Made by a program: the position numbers and the translations under genes
The notes under the pieces: model-generated
Databases searched by the model: none
Told to the model about the DNA's origin: nothing
Seen by the model: the letters and a program-made list of their open reading frames with translations, nothing else
DNA from: a virus
DNA: 35,589 nt
Virus record (IMG/VR): IMGVR_UViG_3300007640_000103
Location: 1-35,589 of that record
Strand: one strand, 5' to 3'
Shown here: positions 15,093-22,742 of the stretch, one piece after another
Numbering within the stretch: the stretch's first letter is position 1
Layout: the number at the start of each line of letters is the position of its first letter

Positions 15093-15344
15093 ATGACAAC
15101 AAGAAAGATTACAGTTCTTTCTACTAAGACTAATGGTGAAGGTAGAAAAGAAGTTATGACTGATGCTGCAACATGGGGGCAACTAAAAGTAGCTATTGAA
15201 GCTGCTGGATTAAGTACTGCTGATATGAAAGCAACAGTAAGATCAACTAAGAATAGCTTAGATCGTGACGATGCTGAAATTCCAGCGGGAGACCAAGTTA
15301 TTTTCTTGACCCCTGCAAAGGTGAAGTCTGGAGTTAATGCTTAA
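15093..15344 (+). CDS. Ubiquitin-like beta-grasp protein (83 aa)
   Basis: The pattern is that of MoaD/ThiS/ubiquitin-like proteins: a first strand KITVLST, a second strand KEVMTDA, a helix WGQLKVAIEAAG, a strand KATVRST, the acidic turn LDRDDAEIPAGDQ and a last strand VIFLTPAKVKSG. The C-terminus is SGVNA, not GlyGly. A single Gly four residues from the end could be exposed by trimming VNA. The genes for a JAMM peptidase, an E1-like enzyme and an E2-like protein follow within 4 kb, which supports a conjugated modifier. A sulfur-carrier role is the alternative. Confidence 0.75.
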   Translation: MTTRKITVLSTKTNGEGRKEVMTDAATWGQLKVAIEAAGLSTADMKATVRSTKNSLDRDDAEIPAGDQVIFLTPAKVKSGVNA

Positions 15345-15354
15345 TTAAATTTAA

Positions 15355-15480
15355 ATGTCAAATTTAAGTTTAGACGAAGAAATTGAAAGAGACACAATAG
15401 AAATGGAAAATGATATTGTCAACTGTTTCACTGAAATTCGTGAATTAGCAACCCAGGTACCAGCAGAAACAAGTAATTAA
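15355..15480 (+). CDS. 41-aa acidic protein next to the ubiquitin-like gene
   Basis: An ATG at 15355 follows a strong leader (ttaattaaatttaaATG), 10 nt after the ubiquitin-like gene. The 41 residues are acidic and helical (SLDEEIERDTIEMENDIVNC), with one Cys, ending QVPAETSN. The frame ends at TAA 15478-15480, just before a terminator, so it is the last gene of the transcript carrying the modifier. No family is recognised. It could be a cofactor or a substrate of the cassette. Confidence 0.6.
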   Translation: MSNLSLDEEIERDTIEMENDIVNCFTEIRELATQVPAETSN

Positions 15481-15490
15481 TTAACCAGAG

Positions 15491-15521
15491 AGGGCTTCCT
15501 ATATTTAAGGGAGCCCTTTTT
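15491..15521 (+). terminator. Intrinsic terminator between modifier and enzyme genes
   Basis: AGGGCTTCCT at 15491-15500 pairs with AGGGAGCCCT at 15508-15517 (10 bp with one G-U pair, 7-nt loop), followed by TTTTT. It lies after the beta-grasp and 41-aa genes and before the E2-like gene, so the modifier may be made in excess of the enzymes. Confidence 0.88.
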
Positions 15522-15532
15522 AAAATTAAAAT

Positions 15533-16987
15533 ATGGAATTAGAAGAAGAATTACACCAAACTGCACAAGTATCTGAAGAAAATAATATACTATTCTCACT
15601 TTCAATAGGCCGTATAGGATATGGTTTAGAAGTAAATATTGGCGAGTTTATAGCACTTACTAATATAACTAATATAAATCAGCTCTATGATAGTGGAACT
15701 TCTAGCGTAGTTAGAAGACACACTAATAGTTGGAGAAATTGGATATCCCCTGAAACACGATTAATAGGACAAGTACTAAATACATTTTCAAACAATGTTA
15801 AAGTAAGCATCATCTGTTTAAAAGATATAGAAGGGAATGAAGCGGCAGTGGTTTTAACTGTAAAGGTACCCATTAATGTGGTCCGTAAGTTTACCAATAT
15901 ATCAGAAGAACAGAGGCAAGTCTTAGAGGTAGAGAGACTTAAGGGGCTAGAAGCTGTAGATAAGTATTCTGAAGAAGTTGCACAGAAGTTCTTTGAGGAG
16001 AATAAGACTCTTTTAGAAGAAAGAATAGCTACTGTTAAAGAATTAGCTGAAGAGATGCACCCTGGAGACTGGGATTTTGCCCGTTTAGTTGCAGATGAAT
16101 TTAAGAATTCTGATGCAGCTAAGTACAGGTTAACTATTCATTTCCCAGAGATTGAAATCACTAATAGTGAGGGAGAGGAGCATAAAATTACTGATTTATA
16201 TGTATCTATGTTCTTTGATGAAAGCATGGCACATTGTTCAGATTGGCATGGAGCTAGAGGGTCTTTAAGCTTTGCAGAATATTGTGCTGAATACAGACAT
16301 TCTCATTTATCTGGATTAACTAGTGGCTATAGTCATTTTTGTCTAGGAGAGGGGACTACTGTAGATATTGTTAATGGACTATTAGCTGATAGATGGAATC
16401 CTGATTTATTAATGAGAGCGTTACTTTTAATGCACACTTATGTTAGGTGGGAATCGTTAGAAGGAGGACCTTATTGCGAGATGAGTAGTATTGCATCTAA
16501 CTCAAATGAATCAATATCTTTCCCTTCTGAAGTTGATAAGAGAACTGTAGTAACAGAATTACTTAAAGACTGTACAGATTTTCCAGCAAAGATAGAGGAG
16601 AGTAATGGATTAAAAGCTTTTAAAGTGGATCCTACAGATCCTCATTTTGAAAGTATAGTTACAAAATATACTCCAGGCAGATATAAAGTCTTGAAGACAG
16701 CTTCTGGTGAATATCTAAATGCCGCTTCTAATTTAGAAGAGCAATTAGACAGGTCTGAGGAAGCAGATACTTTTTATTCAAATGAACCAGTTAGAAGAAA
16801 AATACGTTATAAAGAACAGACCATTAATATGACAGTTCTTCCTGATGTAGAAGAAGACACGGAACATTTGTTAGTAGCTAACCCTGAAATTACACGGTAT
16901 GTAGCTGAGAAGTTAGAGAAAGAATTAAATAAATATGAATTAAATAAAAGACAACATGAGTTTAGCAAAATGCAACAGAGTTCATAG
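15533..16987 (+). CDS. Predicted E2-like ubiquitin-conjugating protein (484 aa)
   Basis: The middle of the protein has an E2-like order of elements: strands YRLTIHFPEIEIT and ITDLYVSMFF, the HxH-containing YRHSHLSG (H256, H258), then SHFCLGEG with Cys270 twelve residues on, then ADRWNPDLLMRALLLMHTYV, which resembles the W-x-P-helix after the active Cys of E2 enzymes. An N-terminal domain of about 200 residues and a C-terminal helical extension flank it. It would take the activated modifier from the E1-like enzyme at 18201. Homology rests on pattern and context only. It overlaps the JAMM gene by 32 nt. Confidence 0.6.
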   Translation: MELEEELHQTAQVSEENNILFSLSIGRIGYGLEVNIGEFIALTNITNINQLYDSGTSSVVRRHTNSWRNWISPETRLIGQVLNTFSNNVKVSIICLKDIEGNEAAVVLTVKVPINVVRKFTNISEEQRQVLEVERLKGLEAVDKYSEEVAQKFFEENKTLLEERIATVKELAEEMHPGDWDFARLVADEFKNSDAAKYRLTIHFPEIEITNSEGEEHKITDLYVSMFFDESMAHCSDWHGARGSLSFAEYCAEYRHSHLSGLTSGYSHFCLGEGTTVDIVNGLLADRWNPDLLMRALLLMHTYVRWESLEGGPYCEMSSIASNSNESISFPSEVDKRTVVTELLKDCTDFPAKIEESNGLKAFKVDPTDPHFESIVTKYTPGRYKVLKTASGEYLNAASNLEEQLDRSEEADTFYSNEPVRRKIRYKEQTINMTVLPDVEEDTEHLLVANPEITRYVAEKLEKELNKYELNKRQHEFSKMQQSS

Positions 16988-18197
16988 AAGAACTTTATTT
17001 CCTATGGAGGAAAAAGCCACTTTACGTCTTAGCAAAAAGTTAATAGATACTATTGCTCTTTGCCACAAGAAAGTAAAAAGAGATACGGAGTGGAGTGGAG
17101 TTTTAATCTATGATACTGTTGAAGGCAGTGTTAATGATCCTGAAAATTGGGTGATAGAAGCTGAGGATATGATTCTTATGGATATCGGTACAGGGTCATA
17201 CACCGAGTATGATTTTGATCCTGAGGATGAGTATTCTTACGATACGTATTGTAATGCCATGATGGAAGGTAAAAAGTTGGGACATATACACACCCATCAT
17301 AGTATGGATACCTTTTTCTCAGGGACTGATACTTCTGAATTACATGACAACGCCCCTAATCATAATTACTATCTAAGTTTAATTGTAAACTATGATGGTA
17401 AATGGATGGCAAAAGTAGCTATATGTGGAGCTATAGAACAAACAGGATCTATGACTACTAAAGTTACTTATTTAAATCCAGATGGTTTTGAGGAAAAGGT
17501 TCTTGAAGAGGCAGTAGAGGATACTACAGAAGTTCTATATACTATTGATTTACAATTAGAAATTGTAGAAGATGTTTCTGAAGAAACTGAGGCTTTAGTA
17601 GAGCGTATTAAGGATTTATCTACTAAAACCGTAGTATATAACTTTGGAAATCGTCAAGCTGGAAATTTTCAGGGGGCCCACGCAGGAAAGACGTGGGCTT
17701 GGGATTACGACAGGGGTGTATTTGTGGACGCAAAAAGCGAAAACGAAAGCGATACAACCCCAACTGTCCTGTCCACGGAAAAATCTACCACGAGCAGTAA
17801 AGCTTTTAACCAATGGTTACGTGAGGATAACAAATATACTCCAGGGAAAGTAAGACCTTTCCTGATAGATCTTGTTATGGGAACTGCATTTAAGGAGGAC
17901 TTATCTCAGATGTTTCTAGCAGTTAAAGATGTAGGAGACAACTATCAAGAAATGTTGATAGATAAACTAGAGGATGACATAGAAGAGTATGCAGCAGAGT
18001 ATTTTGACTTAGCTAAGGTTACGGATTTAGATATGCACTGTATTAGTGCTTCAATACTAGATGCCTGTGCCCCGTATAAAACAGAAGACTTTTACACATT
18101 ACTTGCTATACTTCTAGAGCATAATTACATCTTAACAGTTCCTAATCGAGAAGAGGAATTTAGATTAACAGGATTAACACCTTTATTATATACATAA
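16956..18197 (+). CDS. JAMM/JAB-domain metallo-isopeptidase (413 aa)
   Basis: This is a zinc peptidase of the JAB/JAMM class, the fold that removes or matures ubiquitin-like modifiers. The full motif is present: E45 (EWSGVLIY), H112-T-H114, then S122 and D125 with the exact H-x-H-x7-S-x2-D spacing. A Glu-rich linker and a GC-rich insert (17674-17776) separate this domain from a helical C-terminal domain of about 140 residues. The start at 16956 overlaps the E2-like gene; ATG 17004 is an alternative that still keeps the whole motif. It lies 3 nt before the E1-like gene. Confidence 0.88.
   Translation: MSLAKCNRVHRRTLFPMEEKATLRLSKKLIDTIALCHKKVKRDTEWSGVLIYDTVEGSVNDPENWVIEAEDMILMDIGTGSYTEYDFDPEDEYSYDTYCNAMMEGKKLGHIHTHHSMDTFFSGTDTSELHDNAPNHNYYLSLIVNYDGKWMAKVAICGAIEQTGSMTTKVTYLNPDGFEEKVLEEAVEDTTEVLYTIDLQLEIVEDVSEETEALVERIKDLSTKTVVYNFGNRQAGNFQGAHAGKTWAWDYDRGVFVDAKSENESDTTPTVLSTEKSTTSSKAFNQWLREDNKYTPGKVRPFLIDLVMGTAFKEDLSQMFLAVKDVGDNYQEMLIDKLEDDIEEYAAEYFDLAKVTDLDMHCISASILDACAPYKTEDFYTLLAILLEHNYILTVPNREEEFRLTGLTPLLYT
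17674..17776 (+). repeat. GC-rich palindromic insert inside the JAMM gene
   Basis: GCCCACG at 17676-17682 pairs with CGTGGGC at 17692-17698. Then GACAG plus GGGT at 17709-17717 pairs with ACCC at 17757-17760 and CTGTC at 17764-17768 past a small bulge, and GTGGAC at 17724-17729 could pair instead with GTCCAC at 17771-17776. The segment is richer in G and C than the surrounding gene and encodes a low-complexity linker (AKSENESDTTPT). The reading frame stays open. Confidence 0.6.
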
Positions 18198-18200
18198 AAT

Positions 18201-18950
18201 ATGAAAGAAGACAAGGAAGAAAAAGTAAGTCTTAGACAGACTAGATTTAAAGACGCAGACTGGTTCTTAATAGGCCCCCAAGATATTATCGTTGGGGGTG
18301 TAGGAGGAATTGGCTCTTGGGCTTCAATGCTATTAGCTAGAATAGGACATACATTAACATTATTTGATGATGATACTATTGATGCTAGTAATATGGGGGG
18401 CCAACTCTATAGAACTAACCAAATAGGACAGAATAAAGCTTCAGCAATGAAGCAAACTATTGTAGACTTTTGTGAAATGTATCCTAATGTATTAGGGCGC
18501 TACACAGAAGACTCCCCAACATCTAACATTGTATTTAGTTGCTTTGACAACATGGCAGCTAGAAAGTTAATGTTTGAAGCTTGGGCTTCTAATGAAGATA
18601 GGGAATTATTTGTAGATGGTCGTATGCTGTTAGAAACGGGTATGGTCTATGTAGTTCAAAAAGGAGAAGAGGATAGATACCGTGCAGAATTATTTGAGGA
18701 TGCAGATATCGAAGAAGTAGCTTGTTCTTTAAAAGCAACATCTCATTGTGGTGCGTTTATAGCTTCATTAATGGTAAGTGGTCTTAACAACTATCTTGCT
18801 AATAAACATATGGGAATCGAGGCAAGGATAGTTCAATTCCGTACTGATTTTGAGTTACCGTTACTTAATGTAACGGAGGTTACAAGTCAGGTGGAAGAGG
18901 TAGCTACTGTAGAAGAGGAATCTAAAATAGAAGAGAATGTTATCGCTTAG
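18201..18950 (+). CDS. E1/ThiF/MoeB-like adenylating enzyme (249 aa)
   Basis: This Rossmann-fold enzyme would adenylate the C-terminus of the beta-grasp protein. The nucleotide loop is GGVGGIGS (residues 32-39). Then come FDDDTIDASN (D56-D58, N64), Q68, the conserved K79 in IGQNKA and the second Asp D116 in FDN. Candidate catalytic cysteines are C175 and C183 (VACSLKATSHCGAF). The Arg finger of the usual N-x-x-R-Q motif is Gly (NMGGQ). No CxxC zinc pairs are present. An acidic tail closes the protein, which overlaps the next gene by 14 nt. Confidence 0.88.
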   Translation: MKEDKEEKVSLRQTRFKDADWFLIGPQDIIVGGVGGIGSWASMLLARIGHTLTLFDDDTIDASNMGGQLYRTNQIGQNKASAMKQTIVDFCEMYPNVLGRYTEDSPTSNIVFSCFDNMAARKLMFEAWASNEDRELFVDGRMLLETGMVYVVQKGEEDRYRAELFEDADIEEVACSLKATSHCGAFIASLMVSGLNNYLANKHMGIEARIVQFRTDFELPLLNVTEVTSQVEEVATVEEESKIEENVIA

Positions 18951-19863
18951 AGGACAAAGAACTAAAGATGCAGATAATAAATTGGAGTACCCAGTCCTTC
19001 CTAAAGGAGGATTGGAGTATACTCCTCTGTACTGTATAAAGCCCCCTATTATTGGGGAGATTGCCGCTATACCTAATGCTGAAGGTTTTAATGCTATTAT
19101 TAATGATAAGCTTATTGTTCAGGTAGGTAACACTATTGTCAATGATTTAGCTCCTTATAAGTCAATATTAGGGAATAGATTTAAAGATATTAGTGCAGGA
19201 ACTGCTACTGATGGAGTACAGCATATAAGTGAAATGGAAGCTTTTTGTGAGAGAGCTCCTTTATCTATATTGGCGTATGCAGAAAGAGAAGAAAATGATT
19301 TTTCTTTTTTTCTACCCAGTGGTCTAACAGGAGGTACTACCACTACTTATAATGATGTATTTGAAGACATAAATAACTATGATTGGACCTCTAAAGCAAT
19401 TTCAGGCATGGAGTTTCTTTTGAACAAAGGTGCTTGTTTTGAGGTCATTAATGGAAGTAATGGTTCTATCCAAGTAAAACCTATTTTTATTACCTTAGTG
19501 AAAACTAAGTATTTAAAGTATGTAAAGCTATGTTACCTTACAGGTAGAGAGCCCAATCCAGAAGTCTTTGAAATCTGGGAATGTCCAGAATTTGATGTTG
19601 TCAACTCCAAATACAATTACTTAAGATTACAATATAAAAATCGACTAGGAAAAGTAGACAAAGAAGACGAGAGAAAATTCAATAATTATCAAATAAAGAG
19701 AGATATTTTAAATGAGTTATTTGTCACGATTACAATACCAGAGGGGGTTAGAACTCTTGCGGGTATTAATAATTGGATAGATCAGACAGTCTCAGACTGT
19801 TTAGCTCACTTAAAAGTTTCTAAAGATTTAGAAAATACAGCAAATGTAGAATTATCATTTTAA
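18937..19863 (+). CDS. Unrecognised protein coupled to the E1-like gene (308 aa)
   Basis: It overlaps the E1-like gene by 14 nt and is last in the E2-JAMM-E1 operon, so it is probably part of the same system. It is soluble, with mixed alpha/beta character. Notable segments are FSFFLPSGLTGGTTTTYNDV, an IFITLVKTKYLKYVKLCYL strand-helix region and a basic stretch (YKNRLGKVDKEDERKFNNYQ). I see no RING-type Cys/His pairs and no known domain. It could be a substrate, an adaptor or a specificity factor. Confidence 0.75.
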   Translation: MLSLRGQRTKDADNKLEYPVLPKGGLEYTPLYCIKPPIIGEIAAIPNAEGFNAIINDKLIVQVGNTIVNDLAPYKSILGNRFKDISAGTATDGVQHISEMEAFCERAPLSILAYAEREENDFSFFLPSGLTGGTTTTYNDVFEDINNYDWTSKAISGMEFLLNKGACFEVINGSNGSIQVKPIFITLVKTKYLKYVKLCYLTGREPNPEVFEIWECPEFDVVNSKYNYLRLQYKNRLGKVDKEDERKFNNYQIKRDILNELFVTITIPEGVRTLAGINNWIDQTVSDCLAHLKVSKDLENTANVELSF

Positions 19864-19873
19864 ATTTATTTAA

Positions 19874-20626
19874 ATGAGAAAAATTGCAGTTATAGATGGA
19901 GACTCCATTTGTTATATCTGTAGTAAAGACACAATTGTTGAGAGTCTACAAAATGTAGATTCAATAATGAATTCCATTGGAAAAGAGACAGGTAGTAGTG
20001 ACTACTACTTGTTTCTCTCCCAAGGATCATATTTCAGACATGAAGTTAACCTTGACTATAAAGGGAAGCGCAAGTATGAAACAACTTTAAAGTACCTAAG
20101 AACTCTCAAAAGTTATTTACGAGAAGAGTACGGAGGCGTGAGCTATAAAGGAGTGGAAGCTGATGATATGTCTGCTTATGTAATGTGTAATCAAGAGGAA
20201 GGTAAAGAGTATATAAATTGCTCTCCAGACAAAGATGTTTTAAAAACAGTCTGGGGCCCTAATTTTAATTATAGAAGCCACGAAAGTGGACAAACTAGTG
20301 TAGAGGAAGCTATAAAATTTATTTTTATCCAAACCTTAATGGGAGATAGTACTGATAATATTGCAGGACTTCCAGGGATTGGGCCAAAGAAGGCAGAGAT
20401 TATGCTAGACGGAGCTGAAGGCTTTAAAGAAATGAAGAGTAGAGTACTTGATGCTTACCAACATGAATATGGTATAGGATCAGGTATTTATCATTTCCAG
20501 AAGAACTTTAGACAAGTGTATTTACTACGAACAAAGAGTGATTTCCAAAATGAAGTAAGGTATGTTCCAGAACTACCCGAGCTTCAACAATTTAGAATTT
20601 TCAATGAAGAAGAACACGGTTTTTAA
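19874..20626 (+). CDS. 5'-3' exonuclease (FEN/RNase H-like)
   Basis: This nuclease would remove RNA primers and flaps, the activity missing from the polymerase at 3462. The metal-binding residues lie in the expected motifs: D8-G9-D10 at the N-terminus, YKGVEADDMSAY, SPDKDVLK and MGDSTDNIAGLPGIGPKKAE, the last being the Asp pair and helix-3-turn-helix that bind DNA. At 250 aa it has the size of phage 5'-3' exonucleases. It overlaps the next gene by 23 nt. Confidence 0.93.
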   Translation: MRKIAVIDGDSICYICSKDTIVESLQNVDSIMNSIGKETGSSDYYLFLSQGSYFRHEVNLDYKGKRKYETTLKYLRTLKSYLREEYGGVSYKGVEADDMSAYVMCNQEEGKEYINCSPDKDVLKTVWGPNFNYRSHESGQTSVEEAIKFIFIQTLMGDSTDNIAGLPGIGPKKAEIMLDGAEGFKEMKSRVLDAYQHEYGIGSGIYHFQKNFRQVYLLRTKSDFQNEVRYVPELPELQQFRIFNEEEHGF

Positions 20627-21461
20627 AACAGGTGAGGAGGACACAACAGTTGTCATCAACATCGTAAACCCCAGAACCATTTCAATTTCCCCAACTCGTA
20701 AAGAGTATGAAATTAGAGATGAGGAAAGTGGTAAACTAATTGGTCTTAAATATTGTGAAGATGTAAAGATTTTAGAAGGAGACACGATTACCGTAGGAGA
20801 CCAGAAATACAAGATACATGGCTTTAAAAAGCACGCTACACAAAAAGGTAAGGGAATTAATTACCATCTTAGTACTAATACCAAGCTTACTAAGACGTTT
20901 AACTTTATTATGCCTTTTTTAGGGTATACTAAAGGACATTTTAGGTATAATAGAGATTTTATTAATGCTTTTATTGGCACACAAATGTATGCTGATTATG
21001 GTAATAGTATTTATCTATTATATAGGTTTAATGGTACTAAGGAATTCATGGAATTTGAACAAGAGATGTGTGGACATCCTTGGTTTTCAGAGCAAATAGA
21101 TACAGATCAGTATCATGTGCTCTTTAAATTTGATATTCCAGATGCATACAAAGAAGAAATAGATTTAATTTTAGATGGCAAGTACTCTAGATTATCTGTA
21201 GAATCAAAAGAAAGGATACTAAGGTTCCATGATTCAACAGAACATAGTACTTTAGGTCAGATATTAAGTCGTAGTAAAGTTAGAAAACGTAAACTAGAAG
21301 CAGAACTTAGCGCAGAACAGCACAAAATAGATGTTGAGTTGCCTGAGGATGCTGAATTACTAGATAAGTTCTCTACTAAGGAAGAATTATTTATGAATTA
21401 TTTTATTATAGAGAATGAAACAACAAGAGAATCAGAAGCACCAAGACGTGAAACTTTTTAA
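20604..21461 (+). CDS. Hypothetical protein (285 aa)
   Basis: The start ATG at 20604 lies inside the end of the exonuclease gene. Upstream in-frame codons reach 20562 but only within that gene. The N-terminal 100 residues are beta-rich (TISISPTRKEYEI, DTITVGDQKYKIHGF). The middle has aromatic runs (FIGTQMYADYGNSIYLLYRF), and the C-terminal third is a basic then acidic helix (SRSKVRKRKLEAELSAEQHK). I do not recognise a family. Its place with the exonuclease and UDG suggests a DNA-transaction role. Confidence 0.75.
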   Translation: MKKNTVFKTGEEDTTVVINIVNPRTISISPTRKEYEIRDEESGKLIGLKYCEDVKILEGDTITVGDQKYKIHGFKKHATQKGKGINYHLSTNTKLTKTFNFIMPFLGYTKGHFRYNRDFINAFIGTQMYADYGNSIYLLYRFNGTKEFMEFEQEMCGHPWFSEQIDTDQYHVLFKFDIPDAYKEEIDLILDGKYSRLSVESKERILRFHDSTEHSTLGQILSRSKVRKRKLEAELSAEQHKIDVELPEDAELLDKFSTKEELFMNYFIIENETTRESEAPRRETF

Positions 21462-21636
21462 TGGCGAACCAATTATTATTGTTAGGTTGGGGAGAGATAA
21501 GATTTACCGTTGGGCTACTAAGAAACATGGTGCCATGGATGCAAAATCACTTCAGTTTGTAGAGGACTATATGGTTCGTAACAAACATCAATGTAAGATT
21601 GTAAATGACACACGGGATCTTGAGGACTTGGTATGA
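21415..21636 (+). CDS. Small basic hypothetical protein (73 aa)
   Basis: The protein overlaps the preceding gene by 47 nt and the UDG gene by 32 nt. It is basic and mixed alpha/beta (VKLFNGEPIIIVRLGRDKIYRW, then a helix AKSLQFVEDYMVRNKH). No domain is recognised. The overlaps imply translational coupling between the three genes. Confidence 0.6.
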   Translation: MKQQENQKHQDVKLFNGEPIIIVRLGRDKIYRWATKKHGAMDAKSLQFVEDYMVRNKHQCKIVNDTRDLEDLV

Positions 21637-22306
21637 AGCTAACTTTGGAAAAGGTTGGTTCTTATCTCTTCTACCCTTTCTTCGTAGCCAAGCTATGGAA
21701 GATATAAGGTTAAAAATCTTAGATAGAAGAAAGAAAGCTATTGTTTATCCACCTACAGAAGATATGTTTAAAGCATTTAAACTATGTCCTTGGGAAGATA
21801 CTCGAGTAGTTATTATAGGGCAGGATCCTTATCATACCCCAGGGTATGCAAATGGACTGGCCTTTAGTTCAGGAGAAGCTAATAAGCTTCCCCCATCATT
21901 AAGAAATATTCTCACTGAATTAGAGAATGATATTTTTGATGGTTTTAACATTAATATATACGAGAAATATGATTTAACCCCTTGGGCTAAGCAAGGAGTA
22001 CTTTTAATTAATACTGCCCTAACTGTAGAAAAAGGTAAAGCAGGTTCCCATAGTGATATATGGCCTAAATTTACTGAAGCAGTGTTAACTGCGTTACAGG
22101 ATAAGACAGGAGTAATTTATGTCCTTTGGGGGAATCACGCAAAATCATATAAAAGCCTAATAAGAGAAGAACACAATTATATCTTAGAAGCAGCCCATCC
22201 TAGCCCCTTTTCAGCACATAAAGGATTTTATGGATGTAAGCACTTTTCTAAGATAAATGAAATAATAGAAGCCCAAAATGGGCCTGAATTTAAAATAGAT
22301 TGGTAA
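21605..22306 (+). CDS. ung: Uracil-DNA glycosylase, family 1
   Basis: The enzyme excises uracil from DNA. The active-site motif is GQDPYHTPGYANGLAFS with catalytic Asp74. The aromatic and Asn residues of the uracil pocket follow (LLINTALTV), and the HPSPFSAHKGF motif supplies the catalytic His and the DNA-intercalating loop. At 233 aa it has the normal family length. The start ATG at 21605 overlaps the previous gene by 32 nt. The stop overlaps the next start by one base (taATG). Confidence 0.96.
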   Translation: MTHGILRTWYEANFGKGWFLSLLPFLRSQAMEDIRLKILDRRKKAIVYPPTEDMFKAFKLCPWEDTRVVIIGQDPYHTPGYANGLAFSSGEANKLPPSLRNILTELENDIFDGFNINIYEKYDLTPWAKQGVLLINTALTVEKGKAGSHSDIWPKFTEAVLTALQDKTGVIYVLWGNHAKSYKSLIREEHNYILEAAHPSPFSAHKGFYGCKHFSKINEIIEAQNGPEFKIDW

Positions 22307-22740
22307 TGAGTGGGAGACCCAAACAACGAGTATTTCAATATAACGAAAATGGTAAGTTTCTTAAGTATTGGGATTGTAAAAATGATTTTAGAAAAGAATA
22401 TTTTCCAGCAGATATTGGAATAAGGCCTTTATTTACAGAGGGGGATATCATGGTAATGGAAGATAATACTATAGCAAGTATCTCGAGAATAGGACGAGTT
22501 GGAGTAAAAGCTTTTCTAAAAAGATATCGTAGTCCTTATGTAGATAGGAAGTGGCTACACGGCACTTTTGATAATAAAAAAGTAGTGGCTTATAATTTAG
22601 ATAACGAGAAAATTGCAGAATTTAAGGATTGGGATTTTGCTTGTAAACTAATGAATATTTCAAGGAATACTTTAAACAGCCGTATTAGAAATGGTTCTAC
22701 CCATGGTAGAGATGGGCTAAAAATAGCATTAGAAGATTAG
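22306..22740 (+). CDS. NUMOD-like DNA-binding protein (144 aa)
   Basis: Two related segments appear. One is near the start (VFQYNENGKFLKYWDCKNDF). The other is near the end (VVAYNLDNEKIAEFKDWDFA), followed by LMNISRNTLNSRIRNGS, which is a helix-turn-helix pattern. These resemble the NUMOD modules that give homing endonucleases sequence specificity. No catalytic GIY-YIG, HNH or LAGLIDADG core is visible, so it may be a remnant or a stand-alone DNA-binding protein. The start is the ATG at 22306; the frame also opens at TTG 22300. Confidence 0.6.
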   Translation: MSGRPKQRVFQYNENGKFLKYWDCKNDFRKEYFPADIGIRPLFTEGDIMVMEDNTIASISRIGRVGVKAFLKRYRSPYVDRKWLHGTFDNKKVVAYNLDNEKIAEFKDWDFACKLMNISRNTLNSRIRNGSTHGRDGLKIALED

Positions 22741-22742
22741 AA

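Noticed and set aside
17616-17853. Overlapping frames on both strands across the GC-rich insert
   Set aside because: They arise because the GC-rich segment contains few stops. The JAMM frame is continuous and carries the domain motifs.
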